DNA of 64,000 nucleotides from Imbroritus primus. GTDB lineage: Bacteria; Pseudomonadota; Gammaproteobacteria; Burkholderiales; Burkholderiaceae. The stretch is from the NCBI RefSeq assembly GCF_964332355.1, contig NZ_OZ201293.1, forward strand, positions 1,860,001-1,924,000. The letters are read 5' to 3'. The notes under the pieces were generated by a model. The model was not told the DNA's origin and did no database searches. It was given only the letters and a program-made list of their open reading frames with translations. Every line of letters begins with the position of its first letter. Positions within the stretch are counted from its first letter, which is position 1. Below are positions 38,068 to 46,949 of this stretch, in pieces. Position numbers and translations under genes: made by a program.

Positions 38068-38499
38068 ATGTTCAATCCAACACGCGACGAAGTCCGCCAG
38101 TTTTTCTGCAATGCCTGGCACAAGCACACCACCGGCCAGATCCTGACCCCGCTCGAAGCCATCGCGGCGGACTGGATGGAGCAACATCCCGAATATCACG
38201 CCGTGCTGGCTGCGCCCGAAACCGCCCTGGCGCAGGACTACACGCCGGAGCGCGGCGAATCGAATCCGTTCCTGCACCTGTCCATGCATCTCTCGATCAG
38301 CGAGCAGGTTTCCGTCGACCAGCCGCCGGGAATCCGTGCCGCCTATGAGCAGTTGACACAGCGGCTGGACTCGCCGCACGCCGCCCAGCACGAGATCATG
38401 GAGTGCCTGGGCGACATGCTCTGGAAAGCCCAGCAATCCGGCCTGCCGCCCGATGGCGGGGCGTATGTCGAAGCGGTGCGACGACGCGCCAGCCGTTGA
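38068..38499 (+). CDS. DUF1841 family protein
   Basis: A 143-residue protein of the DUF1841 family (starts MFNPTRDEVRQFFCNAWHKH, later HLSMHLSISEQVSVDQP, which is the family signature). The function is unknown. The start at 38068 is set by family similarity; a frame extending far upstream is antisense to the DMT gene and is not supported. A bidirectional terminator follows. Confidence 0.85.
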   Translation: MFNPTRDEVRQFFCNAWHKHTTGQILTPLEAIAADWMEQHPEYHAVLAAPETALAQDYTPERGESNPFLHLSMHLSISEQVSVDQPPGIRAAYEQLTQRLDSPHAAQHEIMECLGDMLWKAQQSGLPPDGGAYVEAVRRRASR

Positions 38500-38542
38500 T
38501 GCCGGCATCTGAACCCGGTCTGCAGGGATCCCATGCACCAAT

Positions 38543-38569
38543 AAAAAACCGCTCATCGAGCGGCTTTTT
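38543..38569. terminator. bidirectional rho-independent terminator
   Basis: CCGCTC pairs with GAGCGG around ATC, with six A before the stem and five T after it. It can serve both the DUF1841 gene (plus) and the cytochrome c pair (minus), which converge here. Confidence 0.88.
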
Positions 38570-38587
38570 CTTGCGTGGTGAGGAAGC

Positions 38588-38974
38588 TTAGCGCTTGAGC
38601 ACCAGCGAACCCGGCAGGGAGCCAATGTAGGCAGCCATGTCCTGCAGTTCCTTGCGCGTATAGGCGCGCGGCTTACCGTCCTTGTCCGTGACGCCAGGAT
38701 TGGCATTCAGCTGGCCAGCCATGATGGCGTTGCCACGGCCAACGTACGGATTGTTCTCGATCTGGTACGCCAGCATGGCGTGGTACAGATAGTCAGCGTG
38801 CTGGCCTGCGAGCTTCGGATAGTCAGGCGCGACCGGGGCATTCATGTTGGCGCCATGGCAGGCGATGCAGTTGCCCTTTTCCACGAGCAGCTTGCCGTTG
38901 GCTTTGTCGGCTGCGTTGGCCAGGCCCGACACCCCCAGGACGAGTGCGCACAATGCGAACGAAATGACTTTCAT
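38588..38974 (-). CDS. cytochrome c family protein
   Basis: A 128-residue exported class I cytochrome c. It has an N-terminal signal peptide (MKVISFALCALVLGVSGLANA), one haem motif CIACH, and a likely axial methionine in NAIMAGQ. It probably carries electrons in the periplasm. A second small cytochrome gene lies 15 bp upstream, so the two are probably co-transcribed, as is often seen for paired cytochromes near terminal oxidases; no oxidase is in view. Confidence 0.88.
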   Translation of the reverse strand: MKVISFALCALVLGVSGLANAADKANGKLLVEKGNCIACHGANMNAPVAPDYPKLAGQHADYLYHAMLAYQIENNPYVGRGNAIMAGQLNANPGVTDKDGKPRAYTRKELQDMAAYIGSLPGSLVLKR

Positions 38975-38989
38975 GTTGCGTTCCTCTGC

Positions 38990-39340
38990 TTACTTCATGG
39001 GGTTGTTGTTGGTTTCCGGAGTCATGCCGGCGTAGTAGGCCGACAGGTCCGCGATATCCTTGTCGCTCAGCGAGGCGGCGATGCTGCGCATCGTCGGGTG
39101 CTTGCGATCCCCTTTCTTGTAAGCATGCAGCGCGTTCTCGATGTACTTCGCGCTCTGGCCGCCCAGCAGCGGAACGGTATACATCTCGGGGAACGATGCG
39201 CGATAGCCAGGCAGTGCATGGCAACCGATACACATTGCCACCTTGCCCTGTGCCGCTGCCACGTCGCCCTTGACTTCCTGGGCTTGCGCGGCTCCCGCCG
39301 CGACGGCCAGCGCCACCAATGTGAGGAGCTTTTTCATCAT
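38990..39340 (-). CDS. cytochrome c family protein
   Basis: A 116-residue exported class I cytochrome c with a signal peptide (MMKKLLTLVALAVAAGAAQA), the haem motif CIGCH, and a possible axial methionine in HPTMRSIA. It is the first of two adjacent small cytochrome genes. Two neighbouring ATGs could both serve as start. Confidence 0.88.
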   Translation of the reverse strand: MMKKLLTLVALAVAAGAAQAQEVKGDVAAAQGKVAMCIGCHALPGYRASFPEMYTVPLLGGQSAKYIENALHAYKKGDRKHPTMRSIAASLSDKDIADLSAYYAGMTPETNNNPMK

Positions 39341-39622
39341 CTTGACTATTGAAAGTTGAAATCCTGCATCGCCCCGGAAAGCGCAAGCCCGGCCAGCACT
39401 AAGCCGGGGCCGGACGCGTGAGGAGCGTCAAATCGCCGCATTGTACCGCAGGCGGGGGACCGCAGTCCAGCCACCCCGCCCCCGCCGGTCGCCGGGTTGG
39501 CGCAGCCCGCCGACATCCGGGACGGATCTGGACATCCGCGCCCTGCCATGCCGCCGGCAAACGGCTTTGCCATTCTCTTTTATACTCGGTGTTCGCTATC
39601 CATCTCACGCAGGCCTTTTCCC

Positions 39623-40495
39623 ATGAACTCCCCCACTTCCGCCGCGCCGTCGGCCCGCTTCGAGGGCACATCGGAGTATGTCGCCACCGACGACCTGAAA
39701 CTTGCCGTCAACGCAGCCCGCACCCTGCAACGCCCCCTGCTGATCAAGGGCGAGCCGGGTACGGGCAAGACCATGCTGGCCGAACAGGTGGCCGCTGCGC
39801 TGAGCATGCCGCTGTTGCAATGGCATATCAAATCGACCACCAAGGCCCAGCAGGGCCTGTATGAATACGATGCCGTGTCGCGCCTGCGCGACTCCCAACT
39901 GGGTGACGAGAAAGTCCGCGACATCGCCAACTACATCGTCAAGGGCGTGCTGTGGCAAGCCTTTACGGCTGATGAGCCGGTAGTCCTGCTGATCGACGAG
40001 ATCGACAAGGCCGACATCGAATTCCCCAATGACTTGCTGCGCGAGATCGACCGCATGGAGTTCTACGTCTACGAGACGCGCGAACTGATCCGTGCCAAGC
40101 ATCGCCCGCTGGTGATCATCACATCAAACAACGAGAAGGAACTGCCGGATGCTTTCCTGCGCCGCTGCTTCTTCCACTACATCCAGTTCCCCGATGCCGA
40201 GACGATGAAACAGATCGTCGATGTGCACTACCCGGGCATCAAGAGCACGCTGGTGTCGGCCGCCCTGGAAGCGTTCTACGACATGCGCAACCTGCCGGGC
40301 CTGAAGAAGAAGCCATCGACCTCGGAACTGATCGACTGGCTCAAGCTGCTGATGGCCGAGGATATTCCGCCCGAGGCACTGCGCAGCGCCGACCGCAAGG
40401 CCGCCATTCCGCCACTGCATGGCGCGCTGCTGAAGAACGAGCAGGACGTGCACCTGTTCGAGCGCCTGATGTTCATGAACCGCGCCAATCGTTGA
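39623..40495 (+). CDS. MoxR family AAA ATPase
   Basis: A 290-residue AAA+ ATPase of the MoxR family, with Walker A GEPGTGKTMLAEQ, Walker B VVLLIDEIDKAD and sensor 1 VIITSNNEKELPDAFLRRC. MoxR proteins act with VWA-domain partners as chaperones that insert cofactors or mature enzyme complexes. The start at 39623 is set by domain fit; TATACT at 39581-39586 could be a -10 box. It is followed by a GNAT gene and a CoxE-like VWA gene with almost no gap. Confidence 0.88.
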   Translation: MNSPTSAAPSARFEGTSEYVATDDLKLAVNAARTLQRPLLIKGEPGTGKTMLAEQVAAALSMPLLQWHIKSTTKAQQGLYEYDAVSRLRDSQLGDEKVRDIANYIVKGVLWQAFTADEPVVLLIDEIDKADIEFPNDLLREIDRMEFYVYETRELIRAKHRPLVIITSNNEKELPDAFLRRCFFHYIQFPDAETMKQIVDVHYPGIKSTLVSAALEAFYDMRNLPGLKKKPSTSELIDWLKLLMAEDIPPEALRSADRKAAIPPLHGALLKNEQDVHLFERLMFMNRANR

Positions 40496-40505
40496 ATCCG
40501 TCGCC

Positions 40506-41114
40506 ATGCAACCATTCATCGCGCCGGTGACCCTGACCGGCTGCCATGCGCAACTGGAGCCGCTCCACACTGGCCACGCGCAGGAACTGGCGGCCGCCGT
40601 CGCGGATGGCGAGCTGTGGAACCTGTGGTACACCTCCGCACCACGGCCTGAGAATATCGGCGCCTATATCGAAGCCGCCCTCGACATGCGCGCCCGCCTG
40701 CATGCCATGCCCTTTGTCATCCGCGCCATGCGCGACGGCAAGCCGGCGGAGGTGGTCGGCTGCACACGCATGTTCAATGTCGACCCGGCCAATCGGCGCC
40801 TGGAGATCGGCCATACCTGGCATGCAAGGAGCGTGCAGCGTACGGCCATCAATACAGAATGCAAGCGCATGCTGCTGACACATGCCTTCGAAGTGCTCGA
40901 CTGCATCGCCGTCGAATTCCGCACACACTGGCTGAACCACCAGAGCCGCACGGCCATTGCCCGCCTTGGTGCCAAGCAGGACGGCATCCTGCGCAACCAT
41001 ACACGCATGCCGGATGGCTCGCTGCGCGACACCGTGGTGTTCTCGATCATCGCATCGGAGTGGCCGGCGGTGAGGCAACACCTGCAATTCCTGCTGGACA
41101 AGCCGCGATGCTGA
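40506..41114 (+). CDS. GNAT family N-acetyltransferase (RimJ/RimL-like)
   Basis: A 202-residue GNAT protein similar to the RimJ/RimL-type group (EPLHTGHAQELAAAV at the start; EIGHTWHARSVQRTAINTECKR in the acetyl-CoA binding area). It likely acetylates an amino group of a protein or small molecule; the target is unknown. It lies 10 bp after the MoxR gene, and the next gene starts within its last codons (overlap 7 bp), so the three genes form an operon. Confidence 0.82.
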   Translation: MQPFIAPVTLTGCHAQLEPLHTGHAQELAAAVADGELWNLWYTSAPRPENIGAYIEAALDMRARLHAMPFVIRAMRDGKPAEVVGCTRMFNVDPANRRLEIGHTWHARSVQRTAINTECKRMLLTHAFEVLDCIAVEFRTHWLNHQSRTAIARLGAKQDGILRNHTRMPDGSLRDTVVFSIIASEWPAVRQHLQFLLDKPRC

Positions 41115-42283
41115 TCGATTTTTTCTTTGCCTTGCGGCAAGCCAAGCTGCCGGTTTCCGTCAAGGAGTACCTCACGCTGCTCGAAGCGCTGAAGCAGAAC
41201 GTAATCGCGCCGTCGATCGACGATTTCTACTATCTCGCCCGCATGACGCTGGTCAAGGACGAAAAGCACTTCGACAAGTTCGACCAGGCTTTCGGCGCAT
41301 ACTTCAAAGGTGTGGAAGGCGCCGTGGACTGGACGGCCAATATCCCGCTCGACTGGCTGGAAAAGAAACTGCAGCGCGAGTTGTCCCCGGAAGAAAAAGC
41401 CAAGATCCAGGCCATGGGTGGCCTCGACAAGCTGATGGAACGCCTGAAACAGCTGCTCAACGAGCAGAAGGAGCGCCACCAGGGCGGCAGCAAGTGGATC
41501 GGCACCGGGGGCACCTCGCCCTTTGGCCACGGCGGCTACAACCCGGAAGGCATCCGCATCGGCGGCCCCTCGAACGGCAACCGCACGGCCGTCAAGGTAT
41601 GGGAAGCACGCAGCTTCCAGGACTATGACGACGAAGTGGAAATCGGCACGCGCAACATCAAGGTCGCCCTGCGGCGGCTACGCAAGTTCGCGCGCGAAGG
41701 CGCCGATACCGAACTCGATCTCGACGACACCATCCATTCGACCGCCGCCAATGCCGGCCTGCTCGATATCCGCATGCGGCCCGAGCGGCACAACAACGTC
41801 AAGGTACTGATGCTGATGGATGTTGGCGGGTCGATGGACGATCACATCAAGCGCGTGGAAGAACTGTTCTCGGCCACCAAAACCGAGTTCAAGCACCTCG
41901 AGTACTTCTATTTTCACAATTGCGTCTATGAATCGCTGTGGCGCAATAACCGCCGCCGCCATGCGGAAAAGTTCTCGACCTGGGACATCATCCGCAAGTA
42001 TTCCGCCGACTACAAGCTGATCTTCGTCGGCGACGCCACCATGAGCCCTTACGAGATCCTGCAGCCCGGCGGCTCGGTGGAGTACAACAACCCGGAGGCC
42101 GGCGCGGTGTGGCTGCAGCGGCTGATCGAACAGTTTCCCAAGTTCGTCTGGCTCAATCCGGAACCGGAAGGCCTGTGGGAGTACCGCCAGTCGATCACAG
42201 TGATCCGGCAGATCATGAAGCAGCGCATGTATCCCGTGACCTTGGCGGGCCTGGAAGATGCGATGCGCCTGCTGTCAAAATAA
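41108..42283 (+). CDS. CoxE-like VWA domain-containing protein
   Basis: A 391-residue protein with a C-terminal von Willebrand factor A domain. The metal-ion-dependent adhesion site is DVGGSMDDH, and the first part is helical (MLIDFFFALRQAKLPVSVKEYL). A glycine-rich segment near residues 125-155 (GGTSPFGHGGYNPEG) joins the parts. Such proteins pair with MoxR ATPases in enzyme maturation, for example the CoxD/CoxE pair. The ATG at 41108 overlaps the GNAT stop. Confidence 0.87.
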   Translation: MLIDFFFALRQAKLPVSVKEYLTLLEALKQNVIAPSIDDFYYLARMTLVKDEKHFDKFDQAFGAYFKGVEGAVDWTANIPLDWLEKKLQRELSPEEKAKIQAMGGLDKLMERLKQLLNEQKERHQGGSKWIGTGGTSPFGHGGYNPEGIRIGGPSNGNRTAVKVWEARSFQDYDDEVEIGTRNIKVALRRLRKFAREGADTELDLDDTIHSTAANAGLLDIRMRPERHNNVKVLMLMDVGGSMDDHIKRVEELFSATKTEFKHLEYFYFHNCVYESLWRNNRRRHAEKFSTWDIIRKYSADYKLIFVGDATMSPYEILQPGGSVEYNNPEAGAVWLQRLIEQFPKFVWLNPEPEGLWEYRQSITVIRQIMKQRMYPVTLAGLEDAMRLLSK

Positions 42284-42289
42284 CGGCTG

Positions 42290-43150
42290 TCAGATCCGCA
42301 GTGCGTCATCCTGCCGTGCATTCGCGCGGCGCAGCCCCTCCGGCCAGCCGGAAGACGGCAATCCGGTCGATTTCTGGATGGCGCGGGCGCGCGCATCCAT
42401 CGCGTCCCACCCTACTGCCAGCGGCGGGCCGTTGAAGGCCAGCGCGATCACGTTGCCGTCGTGTACCTCAGGAAACACCAGCACGCGGTCGTCGAAGGCC
42501 TCGCAGATACGTTCGATATTGCGCGGAAAGCTGCTGTGGTCGCCAAACAGATTGATGCTCATCACGCCAGGCGCCTTGAGCAGTTTGCGACAGGCCCGGT
42601 AGAACCCGAGCGTGTCGAGTACGGGGCCGCGCGCCGTGGCATCGTAGAGATCGATCTGCAGCACATCGAGCGTGCCCGCGTTGGCCGGCGACGCGACGAA
42701 ATCAAAAGCGTCCATTTCCAGGACCGACAGCCGCTCGTCATCGGGCGGCAAGCCGAACATGCTGCGCGCCGCCACCACCACCGAAGGATTGAGTTCGACC
42801 GCCGTCACGCGGGCATCCGCAAACGTGCGATGGCAGAACTTGGTGAGGGAGGCTGCGCCGAGTCCGAGCTGGGCAATATGGAAATCGGCTGCGCCCTCCG
42901 GTTCGAGGAATAGCAGCCAAGCCATCATCTGCTGGGCATATTCGAGTTCGATCCAGTCCGGCTTGCGCAGGCGCATGGCGCCCTGCACCCACTCCGTGCC
43001 GAAATGCAGGTAGCGCACCCCGCCCTGCTCGGAGAAAGTAACCGGCGCATAACGCGGCTTGCGGACCGGGGCGTCGGCATCGCGCCCGGCGCGGGCGGGC
43101 CGGCGCGATGCGACGGCCTCGATGGATTTTCGTTTGATCAGTGCAGTCAT
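42290..43150 (-). CDS. spermidine synthase-like methyltransferase-fold protein
   Basis: A 286-residue protein with a Rossmann-like spermidine synthase fold: AQLGLGAASLTKFCH, VTAVELNPSVVVAA and LDVLQIDLYDATARGP. Such proteins are often annotated as spermidine synthase, but true aminopropyltransferase activity needs specific acidic residues that I cannot confirm. The start at 43150 (MTALIKRKSIEAVA) is preferred over a longer frame that runs into non-coding sequence. It is divergent from the AMP-ligase gene. Confidence 0.7.
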   Translation of the reverse strand: MTALIKRKSIEAVASRRPARAGRDADAPVRKPRYAPVTFSEQGGVRYLHFGTEWVQGAMRLRKPDWIELEYAQQMMAWLLFLEPEGAADFHIAQLGLGAASLTKFCHRTFADARVTAVELNPSVVVAARSMFGLPPDDERLSVLEMDAFDFVASPANAGTLDVLQIDLYDATARGPVLDTLGFYRACRKLLKAPGVMSINLFGDHSSFPRNIERICEAFDDRVLVFPEVHDGNVIALAFNGPPLAVGWDAMDARARAIQKSTGLPSSGWPEGLRRANARQDDALRI

Positions 43151-43418
43151 GGCCGCGATTGTGACAGATGAGCGCCCCGCCCGTCCGGTTTCCGGCAGCG
43201 GATCTGGTGTTTCCCCGCCAGTTTCGAGACGACCGCTGCATGTGCAAACCGATGCAGTGGGGCAACCAACCCCTGCATTCCAGCTGAGATCCACATCACA
43301 TCCTTGAACATGCGGCAACATATCACATATGCGATGGCTATCGAACGATGCAATTCCTATGATTGCCCGGTCGCCAGTGCCCTTTGCTTACCGTCGGCGC
43401 ACGGCCCAATGCAATCCA

Positions 43419-44948
43419 ATGACAATGACCATCGACCTGCCCGCTCCAGCGTTTCGCATTCACGATCTGATCAGCATGCACCTGCCTCGCCTGGCAGATC
43501 ATCCAATCTTTATCGAGGAAGCACGGACCTGGACATACGGCGAGTTCCAGGCAACGCTGACGGCGCTGGCCGCGTTCCTGCGTGAAGCCGGCCTGCAGCC
43601 TGGCGACCGCCTGATGATCGTCGGCGAAAACAGCGTTGCGCAGACGGCTGCCATCATGGCAGCGAGCACGCTCGACGCCTGGGCGGTGATCGTCAACGCG
43701 CGCCTCTCGCCCAGCGAAATTGCCGCCATCCAGGACCACTGCGATCCCCGCTTGATGTTCTTTACGCATGCGGTGTCCGATGATGCCCGCGAACATGGCA
43801 CAGCCCGCGGGGCCACGGGATACCACATCGCCGGTATCGATTTCAGCTGCACGCTGGCACGTGCCGAGGCAATCGCCGAACCCGTCTGCGCAGACAGCCG
43901 CGAGCAGGTCGCTGCGCTGATCTACACCACCGGGACTACCGGCAACCCCAAGGCTGTGATGCTCACGCACAGCAACCTGGGATTCACGTCGGCCACCTCG
44001 CGGGCATCCCGCAATACTGGCGAGAACGACGTCATCTATGCCGCGCTGCCGATGTCGCACGTCTATGGGCTGACCACCGTCGTGCTGTCGGCGCTCTGGG
44101 GCGGTGCAACGCTGCATCTGGTAGCGCGCTTCGACGCACGCCACCTGCTGCGCGCGCTGGCAGACGGCCTGACTTTTTTCATGGGCGTGCCGGCCATGTA
44201 CCTGCGCCTGCTAGCGCTGCACGAAGCCGGCGAAACGGTGGTCGCTCCGCGCCTGCGCTTTGTACATTGTGGCGGCGCACCGCTCGATGCGGCGCTCAAG
44301 AACCGCGTCGAAGCCATGTTCAACCTGCCGATCAACAACGGCTACGGCATGACCGAGGCTTCACCTACCATTACCGTTGTCCCCTACAACCAGCGGTGCG
44401 ATGACATGACGGTCGGCTATGCGATTCCCGGCATGGAAACGCGCGTGGTCGATGAGCAGGGCCGGATCGTGCCGCAAGGCGAAGTTGGCGAGCTGCAGAT
44501 CCGCGGGCCGAACGTGATGAAGGGCTACTACAAGGCGCCCGAGCAGACTGCTGCCGTACTGTCGCCGGATGGCTGGCTCAGCACCAACGACCTGGTGCGC
44601 CAGGCACCCGATGGCGCGTTCTATGTGATGGGCCGCCTCAAGGACCTGATCATCCGCTCTGGCTTCAATGTCTACCCGAGCGAAGTCGAAGCGGCGCTCA
44701 ACGCCCACCCCAGCGTGGTGCAGTCATGTGTCGTGGGCCGGCCGGTCGATAGCGACGAGCAGGTGATCGCCTATGTCGAGGTCGATCCACAGGTGAAGTT
44801 TGATGCCGCAGCATTGTCGGCCTTCGTCGCCGAGCGGCTCGCCCCGTACAAACGCCCGCAGATGATCGTGCCGGTGGAGCGCCTGCCCGCGGCGCAAAGC
44901 GGCAAGATCCTGAAAAAAGCCGTACAGGAAATGGCTGCTCGGCTATAA
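43419..44948 (+). CDS. class I adenylate-forming acyl-CoA ligase
   Basis: A 509-residue AMP-dependent acyl-CoA synthetase. The P-loop-like motif is YTTGTTGNPKAVMLTHSN, the A5 motif NNGYGMTEASP, and the C-terminal catalytic lysine is in PAAQSGKILKKAVQE. It activates a carboxylic acid to its CoA thioester. As the first gene of a beta-oxidation-type cluster it likely starts degradation of that acid; gene content suggests a pimelate-like or other medium-chain substrate. The start is uncertain because no clear ribosome site is seen; ATG 43419 fits the domain. Confidence 0.82.
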   Translation: MTMTIDLPAPAFRIHDLISMHLPRLADHPIFIEEARTWTYGEFQATLTALAAFLREAGLQPGDRLMIVGENSVAQTAAIMAASTLDAWAVIVNARLSPSEIAAIQDHCDPRLMFFTHAVSDDAREHGTARGATGYHIAGIDFSCTLARAEAIAEPVCADSREQVAALIYTTGTTGNPKAVMLTHSNLGFTSATSRASRNTGENDVIYAALPMSHVYGLTTVVLSALWGGATLHLVARFDARHLLRALADGLTFFMGVPAMYLRLLALHEAGETVVAPRLRFVHCGGAPLDAALKNRVEAMFNLPINNGYGMTEASPTITVVPYNQRCDDMTVGYAIPGMETRVVDEQGRIVPQGEVGELQIRGPNVMKGYYKAPEQTAAVLSPDGWLSTNDLVRQAPDGAFYVMGRLKDLIIRSGFNVYPSEVEAALNAHPSVVQSCVVGRPVDSDEQVIAYVEVDPQVKFDAAALSAFVAERLAPYKRPQMIVPVERLPAAQSGKILKKAVQEMAARL

Positions 44949-44999
44949 GCCGCGCACGCATTGATTCGAGTGACACCCATAACTCCAAGGAGACCCAAC

Positions 45000-45989
45000 A
45001 TGACTGACTCGTCCCGCCGCTTTTGCCTCACTGCCCTCGTGGCTGCCGCTGCAATGGCTGCCGGCACCGCCTTCGCCCAACCCGCCGGCCATTACCCTGA
45101 CAAGCCGATCCGCCTGATCGTCTCCAGCGCGGCCGGCGGCGGCGCCGACACGGTGGCGCGCCTGATGGCCAAGAAGATCGGCGATGCGCTCAAGCAGCCC
45201 GTGGTCGTCGAGAACCGTCCGGGCGCCAGCGGCGTGGTCGCCGCCAATGCCGTGCTGGGCGCACCGGCCGATGGTTACACCCTGCTGCTCGGCTTCACCA
45301 CCATGGCACAGGTACCCGCCACCACGCAGATCCCGCTGTCGTACAACCCGGAGAAGGATTTCATTCCGGTGTCGCTGATCGCCAAGTCGTGGAACGTGCT
45401 GTTCGTCAACCGCAAGACCAACGTCAAGACGGTACCCGAGCTGGTCGCCGCGATGAAAGCCAATCCGCGCCAGTTCAGCTACGGTTCGTACGGCAATGGC
45501 TCGACGGGCCACTTCATGGGCGCCCTGTTTGCCCAGCAGACCAAGACCGAACCGTCGCACGTACCATACAAGGGCGCCGCACCGATGATGACCGACCTGC
45601 TGGCTGGCGTGGTGTCGTTTGCCTTTCCGGACATCGGCTCGGCGCTGCCCCACATCAAGTCCGATCGCGTACAGGCCCTGGCCGTCACCAGTGGCAAGCG
45701 CCTGAGCAGCCTGCCGGACGTGCCGACCATGGCGGAACTCGGCATCAAGGGCTTCGATTTCGGCGGCTGGTTCGGCCTGTTCGCACCGAAGGGCACGCCG
45801 CAAGCCATCGTCGACGTGCTGTCCGCGCAGAGCATGGCAGCCGTGAAGGACCGCGAGGTGCAAGCCAAGCTGGTGTCGATGGACCTGGATCCGGTGGGCA
45901 GCAATTCCAAGGACTTTGCCACGTTCTTCCACGCCGACATGGCCAAATGGGCCAAAATCGCCAAGGACGCAAACATCAAGGCAGAGTGA
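45000..45989 (+). CDS. Bug family tripartite tricarboxylate transporter substrate-binding protein
   Basis: A 329-residue periplasmic binding protein of the Bug/TctC family. It has an N-terminal signal peptide ending near AGTAFA, then YPDKPIRLIVSSAAGGGADTVAR, the usual Bug start of the mature protein, and ENRPGASGVVAAN. Bug proteins bind carboxylates or amides and are expanded in Burkholderiales; many lack a dedicated permease. Its place after the acyl-CoA ligase suggests it captures the acid degraded by this cluster. CAAGGAG lies upstream of the ATG. Confidence 0.9.
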   Translation: MTDSSRRFCLTALVAAAAMAAGTAFAQPAGHYPDKPIRLIVSSAAGGGADTVARLMAKKIGDALKQPVVVENRPGASGVVAANAVLGAPADGYTLLLGFTTMAQVPATTQIPLSYNPEKDFIPVSLIAKSWNVLFVNRKTNVKTVPELVAAMKANPRQFSYGSYGNGSTGHFMGALFAQQTKTEPSHVPYKGAAPMMTDLLAGVVSFAFPDIGSALPHIKSDRVQALAVTSGKRLSSLPDVPTMAELGIKGFDFGGWFGLFAPKGTPQAIVDVLSAQSMAAVKDREVQAKLVSMDLDPVGSNSKDFATFFHADMAKWAKIAKDANIKAE

Positions 45990-46046
45990 CGCGATTGCCT
46001 GTCACGGTAACGCGGCGAGGTCTGCTGATTCCCTGGAGATCATGTC

Positions 46047-46934
46047 ATGGCACGCGCCAAACACAGTATCAGCGTACCTCGCCCATCGCAACGCGACCGG
46101 GAACGTGATCTTGGCGCGGGGGTGGTCAAGTCCGCCCGCCGCGTCTTCGAGATCATCGAGTTCTTCGAGCAGTTGAACGAGCCTGCGACGGTGTCCGACA
46201 TCGTCCAGGCCACCGGCATTCCCCAGTCAAGCACGTCCATGCTGCTGCAGACGCTGGAGCGCATGGGCTATCTCTGCTGGAACCCGGATGATCGCATCTA
46301 TATGCCCAGCCTGCGCCTGCACATGCTCGGCGGCTGGGTTCACGATATCACCCTCCCCCGCAGCAACCTGCGGCTCGCCATGCAAGAGCTTTCCAAACGC
46401 ACGGGCCTCAGCGTGGTGCTGGGCCAGCGGACCGGGCGCTATGTGCAGTATGCCCACGTCGTATTCGCCTCCAATGAGCGCGATGACGATGTACCCATCG
46501 GTGTGGTGCGTCCGCTGGTCGGCACCGGTCTCGGCTACTCGCTGCTGGCGGCCATGCCGGACGAGGAAGTCCGCCGCCTCGCCATCGCCAGCCTGGCGAT
46601 GCAGGAACAGCCGCCGTTCATCCATAGCGTCGAGCAGATCATGACGATGGTCGCGCAGGCCAGGCGCGCGGGGTACGTGTATTCGACCCGGCTGCAGAAC
46701 CGCAACAAGGCGTCGTTTTCGTTCAACCTCGGCATGGCCGGCACTGCCTGGCACGACGAGCGACCGGAAGGCAGCCGCGAATCGAGCCTGCTGAGCATCG
46801 CTATCGCCGGCAAACGGCGCACCGTGCAGGATCGCCTGCCAGACATCATCGCCGCGGTGCATGCGGTGACACAAGAATGCTTACCGGATGTGCGCATCGA
46901 CATCGATCCGCACAGGCCGATCGAACCTATCTGA
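46047..46934 (+). CDS. IclR family transcriptional regulator
   Basis: A 295-residue regulator with an N-terminal winged helix (ARRVFEIIEFFEQLNEPATVSDIVQATGIPQSSTSMLLQTLE, residues of about 28-70) and a C-terminal effector-binding domain. IclR proteins often control catabolic operons in response to a substrate or intermediate. It sits inside the acyl-CoA degradation cluster, between the Bug gene and the acyl-CoA dehydrogenases, and probably regulates it. No operator could be assigned by eye. Confidence 0.88.
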   Translation: MARAKHSISVPRPSQRDRERDLGAGVVKSARRVFEIIEFFEQLNEPATVSDIVQATGIPQSSTSMLLQTLERMGYLCWNPDDRIYMPSLRLHMLGGWVHDITLPRSNLRLAMQELSKRTGLSVVLGQRTGRYVQYAHVVFASNERDDDVPIGVVRPLVGTGLGYSLLAAMPDEEVRRLAIASLAMQEQPPFIHSVEQIMTMVAQARRAGYVYSTRLQNRNKASFSFNLGMAGTAWHDERPEGSRESSLLSIAIAGKRRTVQDRLPDIIAAVHAVTQECLPDVRIDIDPHRPIEPI

Positions 46935-46949
46935 TCCAGGAGTTAAGGC